Below are positions 1-9,940 of a stretch of 64,000 nt of DNA, piece after piece. Position 1 is the first letter of the stretch; each line of letters starts with the position of its first letter. The notes beneath the pieces were generated by a model, which made no database searches, was not told where the DNA came from, and was given only the letters and a program-made list of their open reading frames with translations. Source of the DNA: Saprospirales bacterium GYS_P2D (GTDB taxonomy: Bacteria; Bacteroidota; Bacteroidia; Chitinophagales; Saprospiraceae); contig WUUP01000002.1 in NCBI GenBank assembly GCA_009833045.1, positions 595,427-659,426 on the forward strand, given 5' to 3'. The position numbers and the translations under genes were made by a program.

Positions 1-220
1 CCACAGATGCAGGATCATCAAACGGAGCATCTTCGGCACCATTAATACAGTCTCGCCTCACGACGAGTGTCACTTCGTAAAAATCATTTCCCAAGCATCT
101 GAAGCTCATATCACTACCGACGATATGTGTCGCCTCTGCTGTAGTAGCCAGCATCATAGCGAAAGCTGCTAACACCAAGACTCTACAGTGAGAAATAATA
201 TGTTTATATGTTTTACTCAT
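1..220 (-). CDS. secreted adhesin-like protein, N-terminal fragment (cut by window edge)
   Basis: Only the first 73 codons lie in the window; the gene runs off the left edge. It opens with a signal peptide (hydrophobic VLVLAAFAMMLATTAEA, cleavage probably after AEA) followed by THIVGSDMSFRCLGNDFYEV and a RRDCING segment. The same N-terminal pattern (HIIGGDVFYECL..., then YRDNRC) opens the 780-residue PKD/CHU_C protein at 29877-32219, so this is probably a paralogous secreted, type IX-exported surface protein. It is third in a minus-strand series after the PorP/SprF-like and PorE-like genes, 31 bases past the stop of the latter. Function beyond the secreted-adhesin inference cannot be judged from the fragment. 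Confidence 0.75.
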   Translation of the reverse strand, partial: MSKTYKHIISHCRVLVLAAFAMMLATTAEATHIVGSDMSFRCLGNDFYEVTLVVRRDCINGAEDAPFDDPASV

Positions 221-251
221 TCTAAATTTTGCTTTGGATGAGTTAATCTTT

Positions 252-2684
252 CTATTCATTGATCAGCTGTGTCTTAATCTCTACAATTTCTACTCGTCTC
301 TCTTTAGAGGCTTCTGGACTATATATGGAGTTGCGTCTATCGTAGAAGACATCACTTACGTTATCCGGAGCGAGATTTTCGCCATAGGATAGCTGCGTGA
401 TCTTCAACTGACCATTGTTTATAAATTTCAGGAAGGCACCATTTGCATATTCTCGCATCTCATTTTCTACTGAGACGACTCTGCGCTGACTGAGTGCCAA
501 GTTATATCGCTGGTCAGCTCTTGGCGAAGCGAAGCCTCTGAGCGAGAGCTCAAAAGTTTTTCCTTCATTGAGCTGCTTGAGCATCGACTGCAAGAAAGAG
601 TAGAAGTTATCAAAACCTTTCTTGACATCATTCTCAAAGAAATCCTGCACCCTCTGCTCCCCTAAGAGCTTCTCTGAAGCGTCCATATCGCTGGTGTACT
701 CATCTGCGAATTCTTGTTTCTTAACTACATATTTATCAAATGTTTCAGTATAGTTTTGTGATGTAGTCAGTGTCACAGATCGTGGATCTGGGATATCATT
801 ATCAAAGTACAGTGCCAATGGCAAGTAGATATTGAGGTCTTTACGCTCTAAGAATATTTTGCGCACCATGACACCTGAGCCATCCTCGTCTGCAGCGACG
901 AATTCTATACTCTTATCCTTATACCGATCCTTAGTCACTTCGACCCTGTATCTGTTGCCAGGTTTCACATTGAAACTAAAGTCGTGTGCTGTCTCATTTG
1001 TCAGTTCAATGACCTCTACTGTGTTATCAGTGAGATCGATGAGCTTGACGGTCGTACCAGGTAGCGGGAGCTTTGATATATCATCAAATGTCAACACCTG
1101 CAGATCCAGTGAGCTTCTACCCAAGAAGATTTTTCGGGTAATATCCTCAGATCTGTAGATACGATTAGTATTTAGCGACATGGTATCTGGCGTGTAGCCT
1201 TCTTTACTACTCACTACGAGATATTCTTTTCCTCTTTCTAATTGGAAAATGTGATCACTGCCCATATCATTAGTGATCTCAGCGATGACCTCTCCAGTAG
1301 CGGCATCTATCAGCTGCACCGTCACACCTGAGAGACTATCCAGTGAATTAGCATCAAAGGTCAATGCATTCAGGTTGATATTGAGATCTTCTATCTCAGC
1401 CTTATATATATCATAGCAGCATGACTCATTGAGCGGATCTATGTATTGCGCCCCCATCCGATTAGATGAAAATAGTGCTTCAGATCCTTCGTCATTGAGT
1501 GAGTAGTAGATATCGTTGTAGCTGCTATTGATCGGTGCGCCGACATTATCTACTTGAGCGAAGCCTGCATCTTCTTTAACGCTACGGTAAATATCAAACC
1601 CTCCTAAAGAAATATATCCCTCTGAGCTAAAGTATAGCACCTGAGAATTATTATGAAAAAATGGTGTGATATCATCCTCTGCAGTATTGATAGCAGACAT
1701 ATTGATCGGATCGGAGTAAGCATTCACTCCCTCTATGACAGAATACCAGATATCCAGTTTGCCATCGCCTCCATCTCTATCTGAGACAAAGTATAACACC
1801 TCCTGCCCCAATGATCTGTCAAAGCCAATATTAGGTTGTGTCGATGTGGTGCTCTCCTTATTGATATGATCAGGGAGCTTCATCTCTTCTCCCAGCGTCC
1901 CATCTCCTAAGATAGCTCGGCTGTATATATCACATCGTATATCCGTATTATTCAGATACTCACATATAGTATAATATATCTTAGACTTATTAAGATTATA
2001 GGCAGTGTGTGCTGTGTGACGATTAGCTTGATTAAATCCTTCTGCATACTCTTCGCTCTCTACATCGCCAGATCTTAACACTCGTGATATAGGCTTCTCG
2101 GGCATGTATTGCTGCTCCTCTGTATCAAACGCTAAAGAAGAATAACTAATGCCTTCATCTTCCATTACCGCTCCAAACTCTGAGTTGGGAGTATTGACTC
2201 CTTCTCCGTAATTATTGATGGTGATATTCTCTGCTGTATTATCGATGATGGTCTGAGACCACTCTATGGAGCTCAGCTCTTTCTTTGCTTTGGCGGTGAA
2301 GTATTGATCTTCACCTTCTTGCTCTGAGAGATATAGCTCATAGTACATCTTAGCAGAGTCATAGTCTCCCTGCATCTGATACATCTCAGCTAATCGAAAA
2401 GTAGACAGTGGAAAGAGATTATCATCATCTCGCTCTACGACCTTATGATACTCTTGCTCAGCTATCGTATATGAAGAAAATAGTCTCGCTGACTCTGCTG
2501 TATTGTACATCAGATTGACATCAGTCGTATCAAACTCCTGAGCCTCCAGATAATACGAGAGCGCCGCATAGTAGTTCTTCTCCAAGAAGGCTTTCTCGGC
2601 GGCATCGATGTACTGTTTTTGGGACTGAGACCATCCCAAAGCACTGATGCCCATGACGAACAAAATCGTGTAAATGTGCCTCAT
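252..2684 (-). CDS. PorE-like OmpA-family protein (TPR, PD40 propeller, CRD repeats, OmpA domain)
   Basis: An 810-residue envelope protein with the domain order known for the type IX secretion component PorE: signal peptide (MRHIYTILFVMGISALGWSQ), TPR helices at about 20-135, a PD40/WD40-like propeller at about 165-430 (blades such as FVSDRDGGDGKLDIWYS), two tandem carboxypeptidase-regulatory-like domains at about 435-522 and 524-614, and a C-terminal OmpA peptidoglycan-binding domain from about 622 (LYFDNDIPDP, later LRGFASPRADQRYNLALSQR). About 75 residues are inserted between the two OmpA motifs. The frame is open to 2711, but the ATG at 2684 starts the signal peptide exactly and leaves 11 bases after the upstream PorP-like gene, so it is preferred. 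It probably anchors the neighbouring PorP-like barrel or its substrates to peptidoglycan. Many Bacteroidota carry several such paralogues, so PorE-like is safer than PorE. Confidence 0.9.
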   Translation of the reverse strand: MRHIYTILFVMGISALGWSQSQKQYIDAAEKAFLEKNYYAALSYYLEAQEFDTTDVNLMYNTAESARLFSSYTIAEQEYHKVVERDDDNLFPLSTFRLAEMYQMQGDYDSAKMYYELYLSEQEGEDQYFTAKAKKELSSIEWSQTIIDNTAENITINNYGEGVNTPNSEFGAVMEDEGISYSSLAFDTEEQQYMPEKPISRVLRSGDVESEEYAEGFNQANRHTAHTAYNLNKSKIYYTICEYLNNTDIRCDIYSRAILGDGTLGEEMKLPDHINKESTTSTQPNIGFDRSLGQEVLYFVSDRDGGDGKLDIWYSVIEGVNAYSDPINMSAINTAEDDITPFFHNNSQVLYFSSEGYISLGGFDIYRSVKEDAGFAQVDNVGAPINSSYNDIYYSLNDEGSEALFSSNRMGAQYIDPLNESCCYDIYKAEIEDLNINLNALTFDANSLDSLSGVTVQLIDAATGEVIAEITNDMGSDHIFQLERGKEYLVVSSKEGYTPDTMSLNTNRIYRSEDITRKIFLGRSSLDLQVLTFDDISKLPLPGTTVKLIDLTDNTVEVIELTNETAHDFSFNVKPGNRYRVEVTKDRYKDKSIEFVAADEDGSGVMVRKIFLERKDLNIYLPLALYFDNDIPDPRSVTLTTSQNYTETFDKYVVKKQEFADEYTSDMDASEKLLGEQRVQDFFENDVKKGFDNFYSFLQSMLKQLNEGKTFELSLRGFASPRADQRYNLALSQRRVVSVENEMREYANGAFLKFINNGQLKITQLSYGENLAPDNVSDVFYDRRNSIYSPEASKERRVEIVEIKTQLINE

Positions 2685-2695
2685 ATCGGTTTTGG

Positions 2696-3730
2696 TTAAA
2701 ATATTGGGCATACCTTCACTTTTTTGAATGGTTTAACATTAGTGATGATATAGCGGAAGTGCAGCTCTAATGCTCCAGGATTAGGATGATTCTGTTCTGG
2801 GTTTAGGTTTCCCTGAAGATCATCAAATCCTGATAAATCGATATCATAGTTAGCTGACACGTAATAATTCTTATGCTGTATGGCGATGATAGGCCATATA
2901 CTTTTTGACGTACGATAGCCCAATCCTAAGTGTACTTGTAGCTCCTTGCCTCTCTGTTGATTGACATGAATCTTGCCCAAACCACCGATTACATACTCAT
3001 CATAGTCTCTTTGAAACTGTGCCATGGCATTCAACTGTAGATCAAACTTCTCAGCTAACTGAAATGATCCAACTCCAGTAAGGCTGAATCGTCTCGGTAG
3101 CTCGATAGCTGGCTGATCATCTCTAAAAGCTACATTGGGCTCCAATAGGTGATATACCCCGATACCGAGATCAAGCTTAGTACGACTATCACGCTGCCAT
3201 CTATAATTAGCGCCAAGGCCCGTCTCAAAAAAAGTAGTCGATCGAGCGTCAAGGTCCTCCCCTGGGTCTAATGAGATATCAAGTGTGCGACCATTCCACT
3301 GACTATCCCAAGTCAGTGAGTTGAGATCAACAGCACGATTAGCAAATCCCAATAGCAATCCACCTGTGAGAAGATTATTCTCATTGAGGATATACGTGTA
3401 GCTACCTGTAAGATTGAGATTGAATAAGTTTAAATCGGATAATTGGCTTTGACTGTCATAGTTGAATAAAACTCCCCCTGAGAAGAAATATGGTTTATTC
3501 TTTTTAGGATAAAACTTAGTATCGTATGATCCAGAGAAAGTAGTCCAAGGGACGATGGATCGCCATTGATTTCGATAGCTTAAGTTTATTCTTTTATCAC
3601 CGTTAAAGATTCCAGTCTTCGCTGGATTGATGTTCAGGGAAGAATTATAGAACTGGCTATAGTGGATATCCTGAGACATCACGCTACCAGCAAAAACCAA
3701 GAAAAGAATGAAGAGTACTGGTCTTTTCAT
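2696..3730 (-). CDS. PorP/SprF family type IX secretion system membrane protein
   Basis: A 344-residue outer-membrane beta-barrel. It has a signal peptide (MKRPVLFILFLVFAGSVMSQ) and then the family hallmark DIHYSQFYNSSLNINPA, followed by LSYRNQWRS. The rest alternates short amphipathic strands with aromatic residues up to the C-terminus. PorP/SprF proteins are partners of the type IX secretion system and usually sit next to the large CHU_C adhesin they help to attach. Here the next genes in the same direction are a PorE-like OmpA protein and a secreted adhesin-like protein, which fits an export/anchoring cassette. A near-palindrome lies 86-110 bases upstream of the start (3816-3840). Confidence 0.92.
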   Translation of the reverse strand: MKRPVLFILFLVFAGSVMSQDIHYSQFYNSSLNINPAKTGIFNGDKRINLSYRNQWRSIVPWTTFSGSYDTKFYPKKNKPYFFSGGVLFNYDSQSQLSDLNLFNLNLTGSYTYILNENNLLTGGLLLGFANRAVDLNSLTWDSQWNGRTLDISLDPGEDLDARSTTFFETGLGANYRWQRDSRTKLDLGIGVYHLLEPNVAFRDDQPAIELPRRFSLTGVGSFQLAEKFDLQLNAMAQFQRDYDEYVIGGLGKIHVNQQRGKELQVHLGLGYRTSKSIWPIIAIQHKNYYVSANYDIDLSGFDDLQGNLNPEQNHPNPGALELHFRYIITNVKPFKKVKVCPIF

Positions 3731-3815
3731 TTCAGGTTGTGTAAGGTTTGTTCATGTTATTGTACCAACATAGACGCAAAAAACGCTCCGATATTGATAC
3801 TTTATCATCAAATTC

Positions 3816-3840
3816 GGGTATTTCCTACAGGGAAACACTC
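3816..3840. promoter_or_regulatory. near-palindromic operator candidate upstream of the porP-like gene
   Basis: GGGTATTTCC and GGAAACACTC flank a five-base centre TACAG; 8 of 10 arm positions are complementary, with a strong TTTCC/GGAAA core. It lies in the 223-base divergent gap between the porP-like gene (minus) and the NAD(P)HX repair gene (plus). I found no second copy in this window. The rest of the gap is AT-rich with nothing else recognisable. Regulator unknown. Confidence 0.3.
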
Positions 3841-3953
3841 AAATCACGGTTCTCTAAAGGATAAAAGTAGCCAAAAACAATGAGTACGCCGATAGTATTT
3901 TTCAAATTAACATTATAACATATGTTAAAATCTTTAATGTAAATCTCTAAGAT

Positions 3954-5411
3954 TTGAAGCTATTTACCTCAGAAAATATCAGAAATATAGAAAGTACAGA
4001 TATCAACAGCGACAGAATCTCGGGACTATGCTTGATGGACAGAGCTGCTACCGCCTTTGTGCGCTGGATATCTGATAAAATAAACAAAAAAAGTACTGTC
4101 AAAGTCATTTGTGGCAGTGGCAACAACGGTGCAGATGGCTTGGTCATCGCTAAAAAGCTGCATGCTAAAGGCTTCTACGTATTGATATATATTAAAAAAA
4201 ATATTAATACGAAATCAGACGAATATGAACACCATTTAGACGTTATCCGAGGGATCCCTATTCAAGATCATGATGATTTGTCCTTAGAGCAAACAGATAC
4301 GATTATTGATGCCATCTTTGGCAATGGGCTGAATCGTCCAGTCACAGGAGCATATGAGGATCTAATAGATCAAATTAATGCATCTGAAGCAACAGTCTAT
4401 GCTGTAGATATCCCCTCAGGGCTGAGTGCGGATAGAGGCGTGATCGGTCCAGCCATCAGAGCAGCTGGGACATTCAGCTTTCAATTTCCCAAGCTATCCT
4501 TCTTCTATGGAGACAGCAGTGAGTACGTAGGAGCATGGTCATATGACACGATCGGACTCAGTAAGATACTCGTAGCAAACTGCCCAACTCCCCATCATAT
4601 GATCAATACTCAGATGCTCACATCTTCATATCGAGAGAGAAAACCTCATACCCACAAAGGAACATATGGGAAAATCTATGTCGTCGGAGGACTCCAAGGG
4701 ATGGCAGGCGCTATCATCATGACAGCTCTTGCTGCCCTCCGCTCTGGTGTAGGGATATGTCATGTGGTCAGTGCGACGGATCATCGGCCTATCTTACAAG
4801 GCAATATTCCCGAGGCTATATATCACGACATAGAGGGCTACATCCCTGATGAGGATCACACTATAGCGATCGGCCCTGGCCTGAGCACTGGCGATAGAGC
4901 GGTGAAGACGCTTTCAGATATTTTAGCTATAGCTAAATCACCAATAATAGTGGACGCTGATGCACTCAATATCCTGAGTATGCATGACCAGCTCAAGGAA
5001 ACGCTACCTAAAAACTCCATCCTGACTCCGCATCCCAAAGAGTTTGACCGCCTCTTCGGCCCCAGTGGCAGCTCTCATGAGCGTATCGAGAAGCAACGCC
5101 AAATGTCTCAAAAGTACCAAGTCATCATCGTGCAAAAGGGCCATCATACCTCTATCACAGCTCCAGATGGTCGAGTATTTTTTAATAATACCGGCAATGC
5201 AGGCCTGGCGACCGGTGGATCTGGCGATGTACTTACAGGAATCATCGCAGGGCTATTCGCTCAGGGCTATAGCCCTATAGATGCGGCCATCTTAGGAGTA
5301 TATCTACATGGATTAGCCGCAGATCTATATGTACAGCACAGAGCTATGGAGACCTTGCTTCCTACCGATGTGATTGACTATCTTGGTCTGGCGATAAAAA
5401 CTATAGCATGA
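3954..5411 (+). CDS. nnr: bifunctional ADP-dependent NAD(P)H-hydrate dehydratase / NAD(P)H-hydrate epimerase
   Basis: A 485-residue two-domain repair enzyme for hydrated NAD(P)H. The N-terminal YjeF_N epimerase half (about 1-210) shows GSGNNGADGL (usual form GNNGGDG) and DIPSGLSAD. The C-terminal ribokinase-like dehydratase half (about 220-485) shows GPGLS, PIIVDADALN, LTPHPKEFDRL and GNAGLATGGSGDVLTG. The start is TTG: the family N-terminus is M-K-x-F-T, which matches TTG AAG CTA TTT ACC here, an in-frame TAA lies at 3948-3950, and the first in-frame ATG comes about 27 codons later inside the conserved region. It overlaps the sirtuin gene by four bases (ATGA), so the two are translationally coupled. 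Confidence 0.95.
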   Translation: MKLFTSENIRNIESTDINSDRISGLCLMDRAATAFVRWISDKINKKSTVKVICGSGNNGADGLVIAKKLHAKGFYVLIYIKKNINTKSDEYEHHLDVIRGIPIQDHDDLSLEQTDTIIDAIFGNGLNRPVTGAYEDLIDQINASEATVYAVDIPSGLSADRGVIGPAIRAAGTFSFQFPKLSFFYGDSSEYVGAWSYDTIGLSKILVANCPTPHHMINTQMLTSSYRERKPHTHKGTYGKIYVVGGLQGMAGAIIMTALAALRSGVGICHVVSATDHRPILQGNIPEAIYHDIEGYIPDEDHTIAIGPGLSTGDRAVKTLSDILAIAKSPIIVDADALNILSMHDQLKETLPKNSILTPHPKEFDRLFGPSGSSHERIEKQRQMSQKYQVIIVQKGHHTSITAPDGRVFFNNTGNAGLATGGSGDVLTGIIAGLFAQGYSPIDAAILGVYLHGLAADLYVQHRAMETLLPTDVIDYLGLAIKTIA

Positions 5412-6109
5412 AATCAAAAATATGTGTACTCACAGGCGCTGGCGTCAGTGCCGAGAGTGGAATCCGGACATTCAGAGATGCTGATGGACTCTGGGAGGGA
5501 CATGATGTCATGGAGGTAGCATCACCTGAGGGCTGGCATAAGAATAAAGAGTTAGTCTTAGACTTTTATAATCAGCGTCGAGCTCAGCTCCACACTGTCC
5601 AGCCTAATCAAGCTCATCTCGAGATAGCAGCCCTCGAGTCTACTCATAATGTAGTGGTGATCACCCAAAATGTAGATGACCTACATGAGCGTGCGGGCTC
5701 ATCACATATCATACATCTCCATGGAGAGCTGCGCAAAGCCAGAAGTATAGGCAATCCTCGACATGTAGTCGACTGGCTAGGAGATATCCAGCTCGGAGAT
5801 ACCTGTCCCGATGGCCATCAGATGAGACCTCACATCGTATGGTTTGGCGAAGCCGTACCGATGCTCGAGAGGGCGATCATGGAGATCCAGGATGCCAATC
5901 ATGTCATCATAGTGGGCACCTCTATGCAGGTCTACCCTGCTGCCAGCCTCACTGCTTATGCTCCTGCTGACAGCCCTATCTACTATGTCGATCCACGGCC
6001 TCATATCAATCATGAACTAAGCAGAGCTCGAGGCCTTAAAATATTCAAAGGACCCGCTACGGTCGAAACAAAAAGGGCAATAGAATCACTTCGATCCTAT
6101 CACCCTTAA
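5408..6109 (+). CDS. cobB: SIR2 family NAD-dependent protein deacylase
   Basis: A 233-residue sirtuin that removes acyl groups from lysines using NAD+. Visible motifs: the NAD-binding loop GAGVSAESGIRTFRD at 10-24, QNVD at 87-90, the catalytic histidine in HLHGE (H105), and VGTSMQVYPAA near the C-terminus. Y54 and R57 (YNQR) match the Tyr-x-x-Arg pair that marks desuccinylase/demalonylase-type class III sirtuins. The zinc site is not canonical: where two CxxC pairs are expected (about residues 107-140) only one cysteine (TCPDGH) remains, so the domain may not bind zinc. It overlaps the upstream NAD(P)HX repair gene by ATGA, so both NAD-linked enzymes are probably made together. Confidence 0.92.
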   Translation: MKSKICVLTGAGVSAESGIRTFRDADGLWEGHDVMEVASPEGWHKNKELVLDFYNQRRAQLHTVQPNQAHLEIAALESTHNVVVITQNVDDLHERAGSSHIIHLHGELRKARSIGNPRHVVDWLGDIQLGDTCPDGHQMRPHIVWFGEAVPMLERAIMEIQDANHVIIVGTSMQVYPAASLTAYAPADSPIYYVDPRPHINHELSRARGLKIFKGPATVETKRAIESLRSYHP

Positions 6110-6130
6110 AAAACTATGTTTAGGTAAAGA

Positions 6131-8494
6131 TTAGCTACCACACATGAGACACCCATCCTCCATAGTACAGCTCTCGCCTTCTACTACTTCCTGAGGTTGG
6201 ATCTCATCTTTATTGACGTACTTCTGCTGATGTTTATCACTTAGCGTGAATTTGATCGGATCTACAGCAGCCTTAGATCTGAGATAATACATACCTGTCT
6301 TGAGACCTTTTTGCCATGCGTAGAAATGCATAGATGTAAGCTTTCCGAAGTTTGGATTCTCCACAAATAGATTAAGACTCTGCGACTGACATACATACGC
6401 CCCTCTATCTGCCGCCAGGTCAATGATGACCTTTTGGCTGATTTCCCAGACCGTCTTGTAGAGATCTTTTAGATGCTGCGGCACATCGTCAAATGATTGT
6501 ACCGATCCATTACTTGCCATTAGTCTTTCCTTCATTTCGTCATTCCATAGACCAGCTTTGATGAGGTCTTTTAGGAGATGTTTATTCACTATGATATACT
6601 CTCCAGAGAGTGTACGTCGGCTATAAATATTTGAGGTATAAGGCTCTATACATTCATTATTTCCTAATATCTGAGAGGTGCTGGCTGTCGGCATAGGTGC
6701 GAGTAGTAGACTATTTCGCATGCCGTGTTCTTTGATCTCAGCTTTCAGCTCATCCCAGTCATATCTATCACTTGGTGTCACATTCCATAGATCAAACTGT
6801 AGCTGACCTTGACTCGCTGGTGATCCTTCGAAAGTCTCATATGCCCCATCTCTCTTGGCTAATTCGCACGACTCGGTCACGGCTGCGTGATAAATCGTCT
6901 CGAATATATCCTTGTTCAACTGCTTAGCTCCAGGACTATCAAATGGCTGACGCATCAAGATAAAGGCATCTGCCAGCCCTTGTACTCCGATACCGATAGG
7001 ACGATGTCTGAGATTAGACTTTTCTGCCTCCGGTACCGGATAGTAGTTGATGTTGATAATCTTATTGAGATTTCGAGTGATCACTCTCGTGATATCATGA
7101 AGTTTCTCAAAATTAAATACGCCTTTCTCTATAAACTTAGGTAGTGATATGGATGCAAGATTGCACACAGCCACCTCATCAGGAGATGTATATTCTAAGA
7201 TCTCAGTACAGAGATTACTTGATCGTATGGTCCCCAGATTCTTCTGGTTGGACTTTTCATTGCAGGCATCTTTGTAGAGGATGTATGGAGTACCAGTCTC
7301 TATCTGTGACTCCAGTACTGCAAACCATAGATCCTGCGCCTTGATCTTCTTACGAGCTCTCCCCTCCGCTTCATAGCGACTATACAGCTCCTCAAATTTT
7401 GCACCATATGCGTCATCGAGTCCTGGTGCCTCATTAGGGCAGAATAAACTCCACTCCCCATCAGCTTTGACTCTTTTCATGAATAAATCTGAGATCCACA
7501 GTGCATAGAATAAGTCTCTGGCTCTCATTTCTTCCTTACCATGATTCTTTTTAAGCTCCAAGAAATCGAAGATATCTGCATGCCATGGCTCGAGATAAAT
7601 GGCGAATGCCCCCTTTCGCTTACCTCCACCTTGGTCTACATATCTGGCCGTATCGTTAAAAACCTTTAACATTGGGACCACTCCATTAGAGGTACCGCCA
7701 GTACCCTTGATGTATGATCCTTTTGCTCTGATATTGTGAATACTAAGGCCTATACCACCAGCGCTCTGTGATATCTTAGCACATCTACTGAGCGTCTCAA
7801 ATATCCCAGAAATACTATCATCTGTCATTGACAGCAAGAAACATGAACTCAGCTGCGGCTTAGGCGTACCAGCATTAAATAGTGTCGGCGTAGCATGGAT
7901 AAACCATTTCTCCGACATCAAATTATAAGTCTCCAGAGCAGCCTCAATATCGTCTCCATGTATTCCGATGGCAGCTCTCATCAGCATATGCTGCGGACGC
8001 TCAGCGATCTTGCCATCCATACGTAGTAGGTATGATCTCTCTAATGTCTTGAATCCGAAATAATCAAAATTATAATCTCTATCATAAATGATAGCACTAT
8101 CTATCCTATCCTTATACTTCTTGATCACTCTCAGCGTATCATCTGCTATCAGACCTGCAGGATCTCCCGTCTTAGGATCGATATAAGCATGTAGCGCTAT
8201 CATCGTCTTTACGAATGACTTTTTGGTATTCTTATGAAGATTGGACACAGCTATCCGAGCAGCCAGCTGAGCATAGTCTGGATGATTAGCTGCCATAGAT
8301 GCTGCTGTCTCTGCTGCGAGATTATCCAGGTCTGTAGTCGCCACCCCGTCGTAGAGACCTTGGATTACTTTTTTGGCGATTTCTATCGCATCTACGTGGA
8401 TCGGATCGAGACCATAGCACAGTTTTTTGACTCGTGCCGTGATCTTGTCAAAACTGACATTTTCCTTTTTACCACTTCTTTTTACTACCTGCAT
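6131..8494 (-). CDS. nrdA: ribonucleoside-diphosphate reductase, alpha subunit (class I)
   Basis: A 787-residue large subunit that reduces ribonucleotides to deoxyribonucleotides. An ATP-cone ([18 protein letters not shown]...) fills the first ~95 residues. Active-site signatures are present: LSSCFLLSM (first redox cysteine), SSNLCTEI (radical cysteine and glutamate), [10 protein letters not shown] (second redox cysteine) and [10 protein letters not shown] (paired tyrosines of the radical path). The tail [14 protein letters not shown] carries the cysteines that regenerate the active site. It lies 115 bases downstream of nrdB on the same strand, so the order is nrdB-nrdA. The ATG start fits the family N-terminus. 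Confidence 0.97.
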   Translation of the reverse strand: MQVVKRSGKKENVSFDKITARVKKLCYGLDPIHVDAIEIAKKVIQGLYDGVATTDLDNLAAETAASMAANHPDYAQLAARIAVSNLHKNTKKSFVKTMIALHAYIDPKTGDPAGLIADDTLRVIKKYKDRIDSAIIYDRDYNFDYFGFKTLERSYLLRMDGKIAERPQHMLMRAAIGIHGDDIEAALETYNLMSEKWFIHATPTLFNAGTPKPQLSSCFLLSMTDDSISGIFETLSRCAKISQSAGGIGLSIHNIRAKGSYIKGTGGTSNGVVPMLKVFNDTARYVDQGGGKRKGAFAIYLEPWHADIFDFLELKKNHGKEEMRARDLFYALWISDLFMKRVKADGEWSLFCPNEAPGLDDAYGAKFEELYSRYEAEGRARKKIKAQDLWFAVLESQIETGTPYILYKDACNEKSNQKNLGTIRSSNLCTEILEYTSPDEVAVCNLASISLPKFIEKGVFNFEKLHDITRVITRNLNKIININYYPVPEAEKSNLRHRPIGIGVQGLADAFILMRQPFDSPGAKQLNKDIFETIYHAAVTESCELAKRDGAYETFEGSPASQGQLQFDLWNVTPSDRYDWDELKAEIKEHGMRNSLLLAPMPTASTSQILGNNECIEPYTSNIYSRRTLSGEYIIVNKHLLKDLIKAGLWNDEMKERLMASNGSVQSFDDVPQHLKDLYKTVWEISQKVIIDLAADRGAYVCQSQSLNLFVENPNFGKLTSMHFYAWQKGLKTGMYYLRSKAAVDPIKFTLSDKHQQKYVNKDEIQPQEVVEGESCTMEDGCLMCGS

Positions 8495-8609
8495 AGTGAG
8501 TCTTTCTTAATAATTTTTGATTGTAAAGTGCAGAACTGACTGAGTTGGTGGTTGGTCTTAAGTGTCTGTCCCGCTTTTCTATTTATTTAATAGTCAATGA
8601 AATGAACAT

Positions 8610-9587
8610 CTAAAAGTCCTCATCCAAAGAGAATACCTGCTTGTCTTTATCAGCCATCACGCCTGCCTTCTGATAGTCTCCTACTCTTTTTTCAAAAAAG
8701 TTAGTCTTACCTTGTAGCGATATGAGGTCCATCCATGGGAATGGATTTTCGACATTGTATACTTTACTATTACCCAGAGATAGTAATAGTCTGTCTGCCA
8801 CAAACTCAATGTACTGACACATCAATTCAGCATTCATGCCAATCAATCCTACTGGGAGTGCATCTGATACAAACTCCTTCTCTATATCCACCGCCTGTAC
8901 AATAAGATTTTGAATGAGCTCTTTCGGGAGTTTATTTTGTATGTGCTGATTGTACAGTAAGCATGCGAAGTCACAGTGCATACCCTCATCACGAGAGATC
9001 AGCTCATTACTGAATGACAGTCCAGGCATGAGTCCTCTCTTCTTGAGCCAGAAAATCGAACAGAACGAACCTGAAAAGAAAATCCCCTCTACTGCCGCAA
9101 AGGCGATGAGTCGCTCAGCGAATGAACCATTCTCGATCCATTCAAAAGCCCAATTAGCCTTCTTCTTGACACAATCGAGGTGCTCTATGGCATTGAACAA
9201 ATAATCCTTCTCTTTAGGATCATTGATATAAGTATCTATCAATAATGAATAGGTCTCACTATGGATATTCTCCATCATGATCTGAAACCCATAGAAGAAC
9301 TTCGCTTCAGTATATTGTACCTCGCTCACCATATTTTCTGCGAGATTTTCATTGACTATACCATCGCTGGCCGCAAAGAATGCCAATACATGCTTAATGA
9401 AGTGCCTTTCATTATCATTGAGCTTATTATTCCAGTCAGAGATATCTTGGTGTAGATCTATCTCCTCCGCCGTCCAAAAACTCGCTTCAGACTTCTTATA
9501 AAATGCCCAAATATCGTCGTGCTGGATAGGAAAAAGCACAAAACGATTTGGATTTTCTTGGAGGATGGGTTCAATAATTTGCGACAT
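8610..9587 (-). CDS. nrdB: ribonucleoside-diphosphate reductase, beta subunit (class Ia)
   Basis: A 325-residue ferritin-like small subunit that houses the diiron centre and tyrosyl radical. D75 (AASDG), E106 and H109 are the expected N-terminal metal ligands, and the E-x2-H-x3-Y spacing places the radical tyrosine at Y113 (ENIHSETY). That supports class Ia, not the tyrosine-lacking Ic type. The C-terminus QVFSLDEDF is the acidic, aromatic tail that docks into NrdA. It is transcribed ahead of nrdA; the upstream 353-base gap carries the DnaA-box-like cluster. Confidence 0.97.
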   Translation of the reverse strand: MSQIIEPILQENPNRFVLFPIQHDDIWAFYKKSEASFWTAEEIDLHQDISDWNNKLNDNERHFIKHVLAFFAASDGIVNENLAENMVSEVQYTEAKFFYGFQIMMENIHSETYSLLIDTYINDPKEKDYLFNAIEHLDCVKKKANWAFEWIENGSFAERLIAFAAVEGIFFSGSFCSIFWLKKRGLMPGLSFSNELISRDEGMHCDFACLLYNQHIQNKLPKELIQNLIVQAVDIEKEFVSDALPVGLIGMNAELMCQYIEFVADRLLLSLGNSKVYNVENPFPWMDLISLQGKTNFFEKRVGDYQKAGVMADKDKQVFSLDEDF

Positions 9588-9797
9588 AGGTTCAATATTA
9601 TTAATAGAGTTAACAGACTACATTCTCAGCCCACCTCTCGATGGATTGGGTCGGTCTGGATAATACTTTTTAAGTGGTCTACTAATGATGAATAGGAAGG
9701 GCAAAAAGTTTCCTCTTTGTTCTAATCTCTACCATTCAACGATCTATTGCAAATAAATGTAAAAAAGGCCTAATGTGAAGCTGGTGTCACTTTTTAG

Positions 9798-9901
9798 TTA
9801 TCCACACGATGTTGATAAAATCACTAACATATTATAAATCAGCGATATACGTATTGCGCAAGTGGCATCCGATGTGAATAACCATCACAAAATGTTGATA
9901 A
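9798..9901. promoter_or_regulatory. cluster of DnaA-box-like sites upstream of nrdBA
   Basis: Within the 353-base gene-free stretch 9588-9940 there are four nonamers: TTATCCACA (9798-9806, plus), TTATCAACA (9810-9818, minus), TTATTCACA (9873-9881, minus) and TTATCAACA (9893-9901, minus). Two match TTATNCACA exactly; the two TTATCAACA sites are one base off. AT-rich sequence separates the pairs. DnaA control of nrdAB is known in E. coli, and such clusters also mark origins; the sequence alone does not decide between them. TTATCAACA also occurs by chance inside nrdA (near 7040), so the two exact boxes carry the weight. Confidence 0.45.
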
Positions 9902-9940
9902 CCTGAGAATAACAAATTATTGAAAAATGTAATTAATCCG

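Noticed and set aside
832..1158. 108-residue plus-strand frame inside the PorE-like gene
   Set aside because: Ser/Leu-rich shadow of a well-supported gene on the other strand; the same applies to the long antisense frames in nrdA, the permease and the 1216-residue gene.
9588..9797. small gene in the nrdB upstream gap
   Set aside because: No frame with family-like composition; only the box cluster is recognisable.
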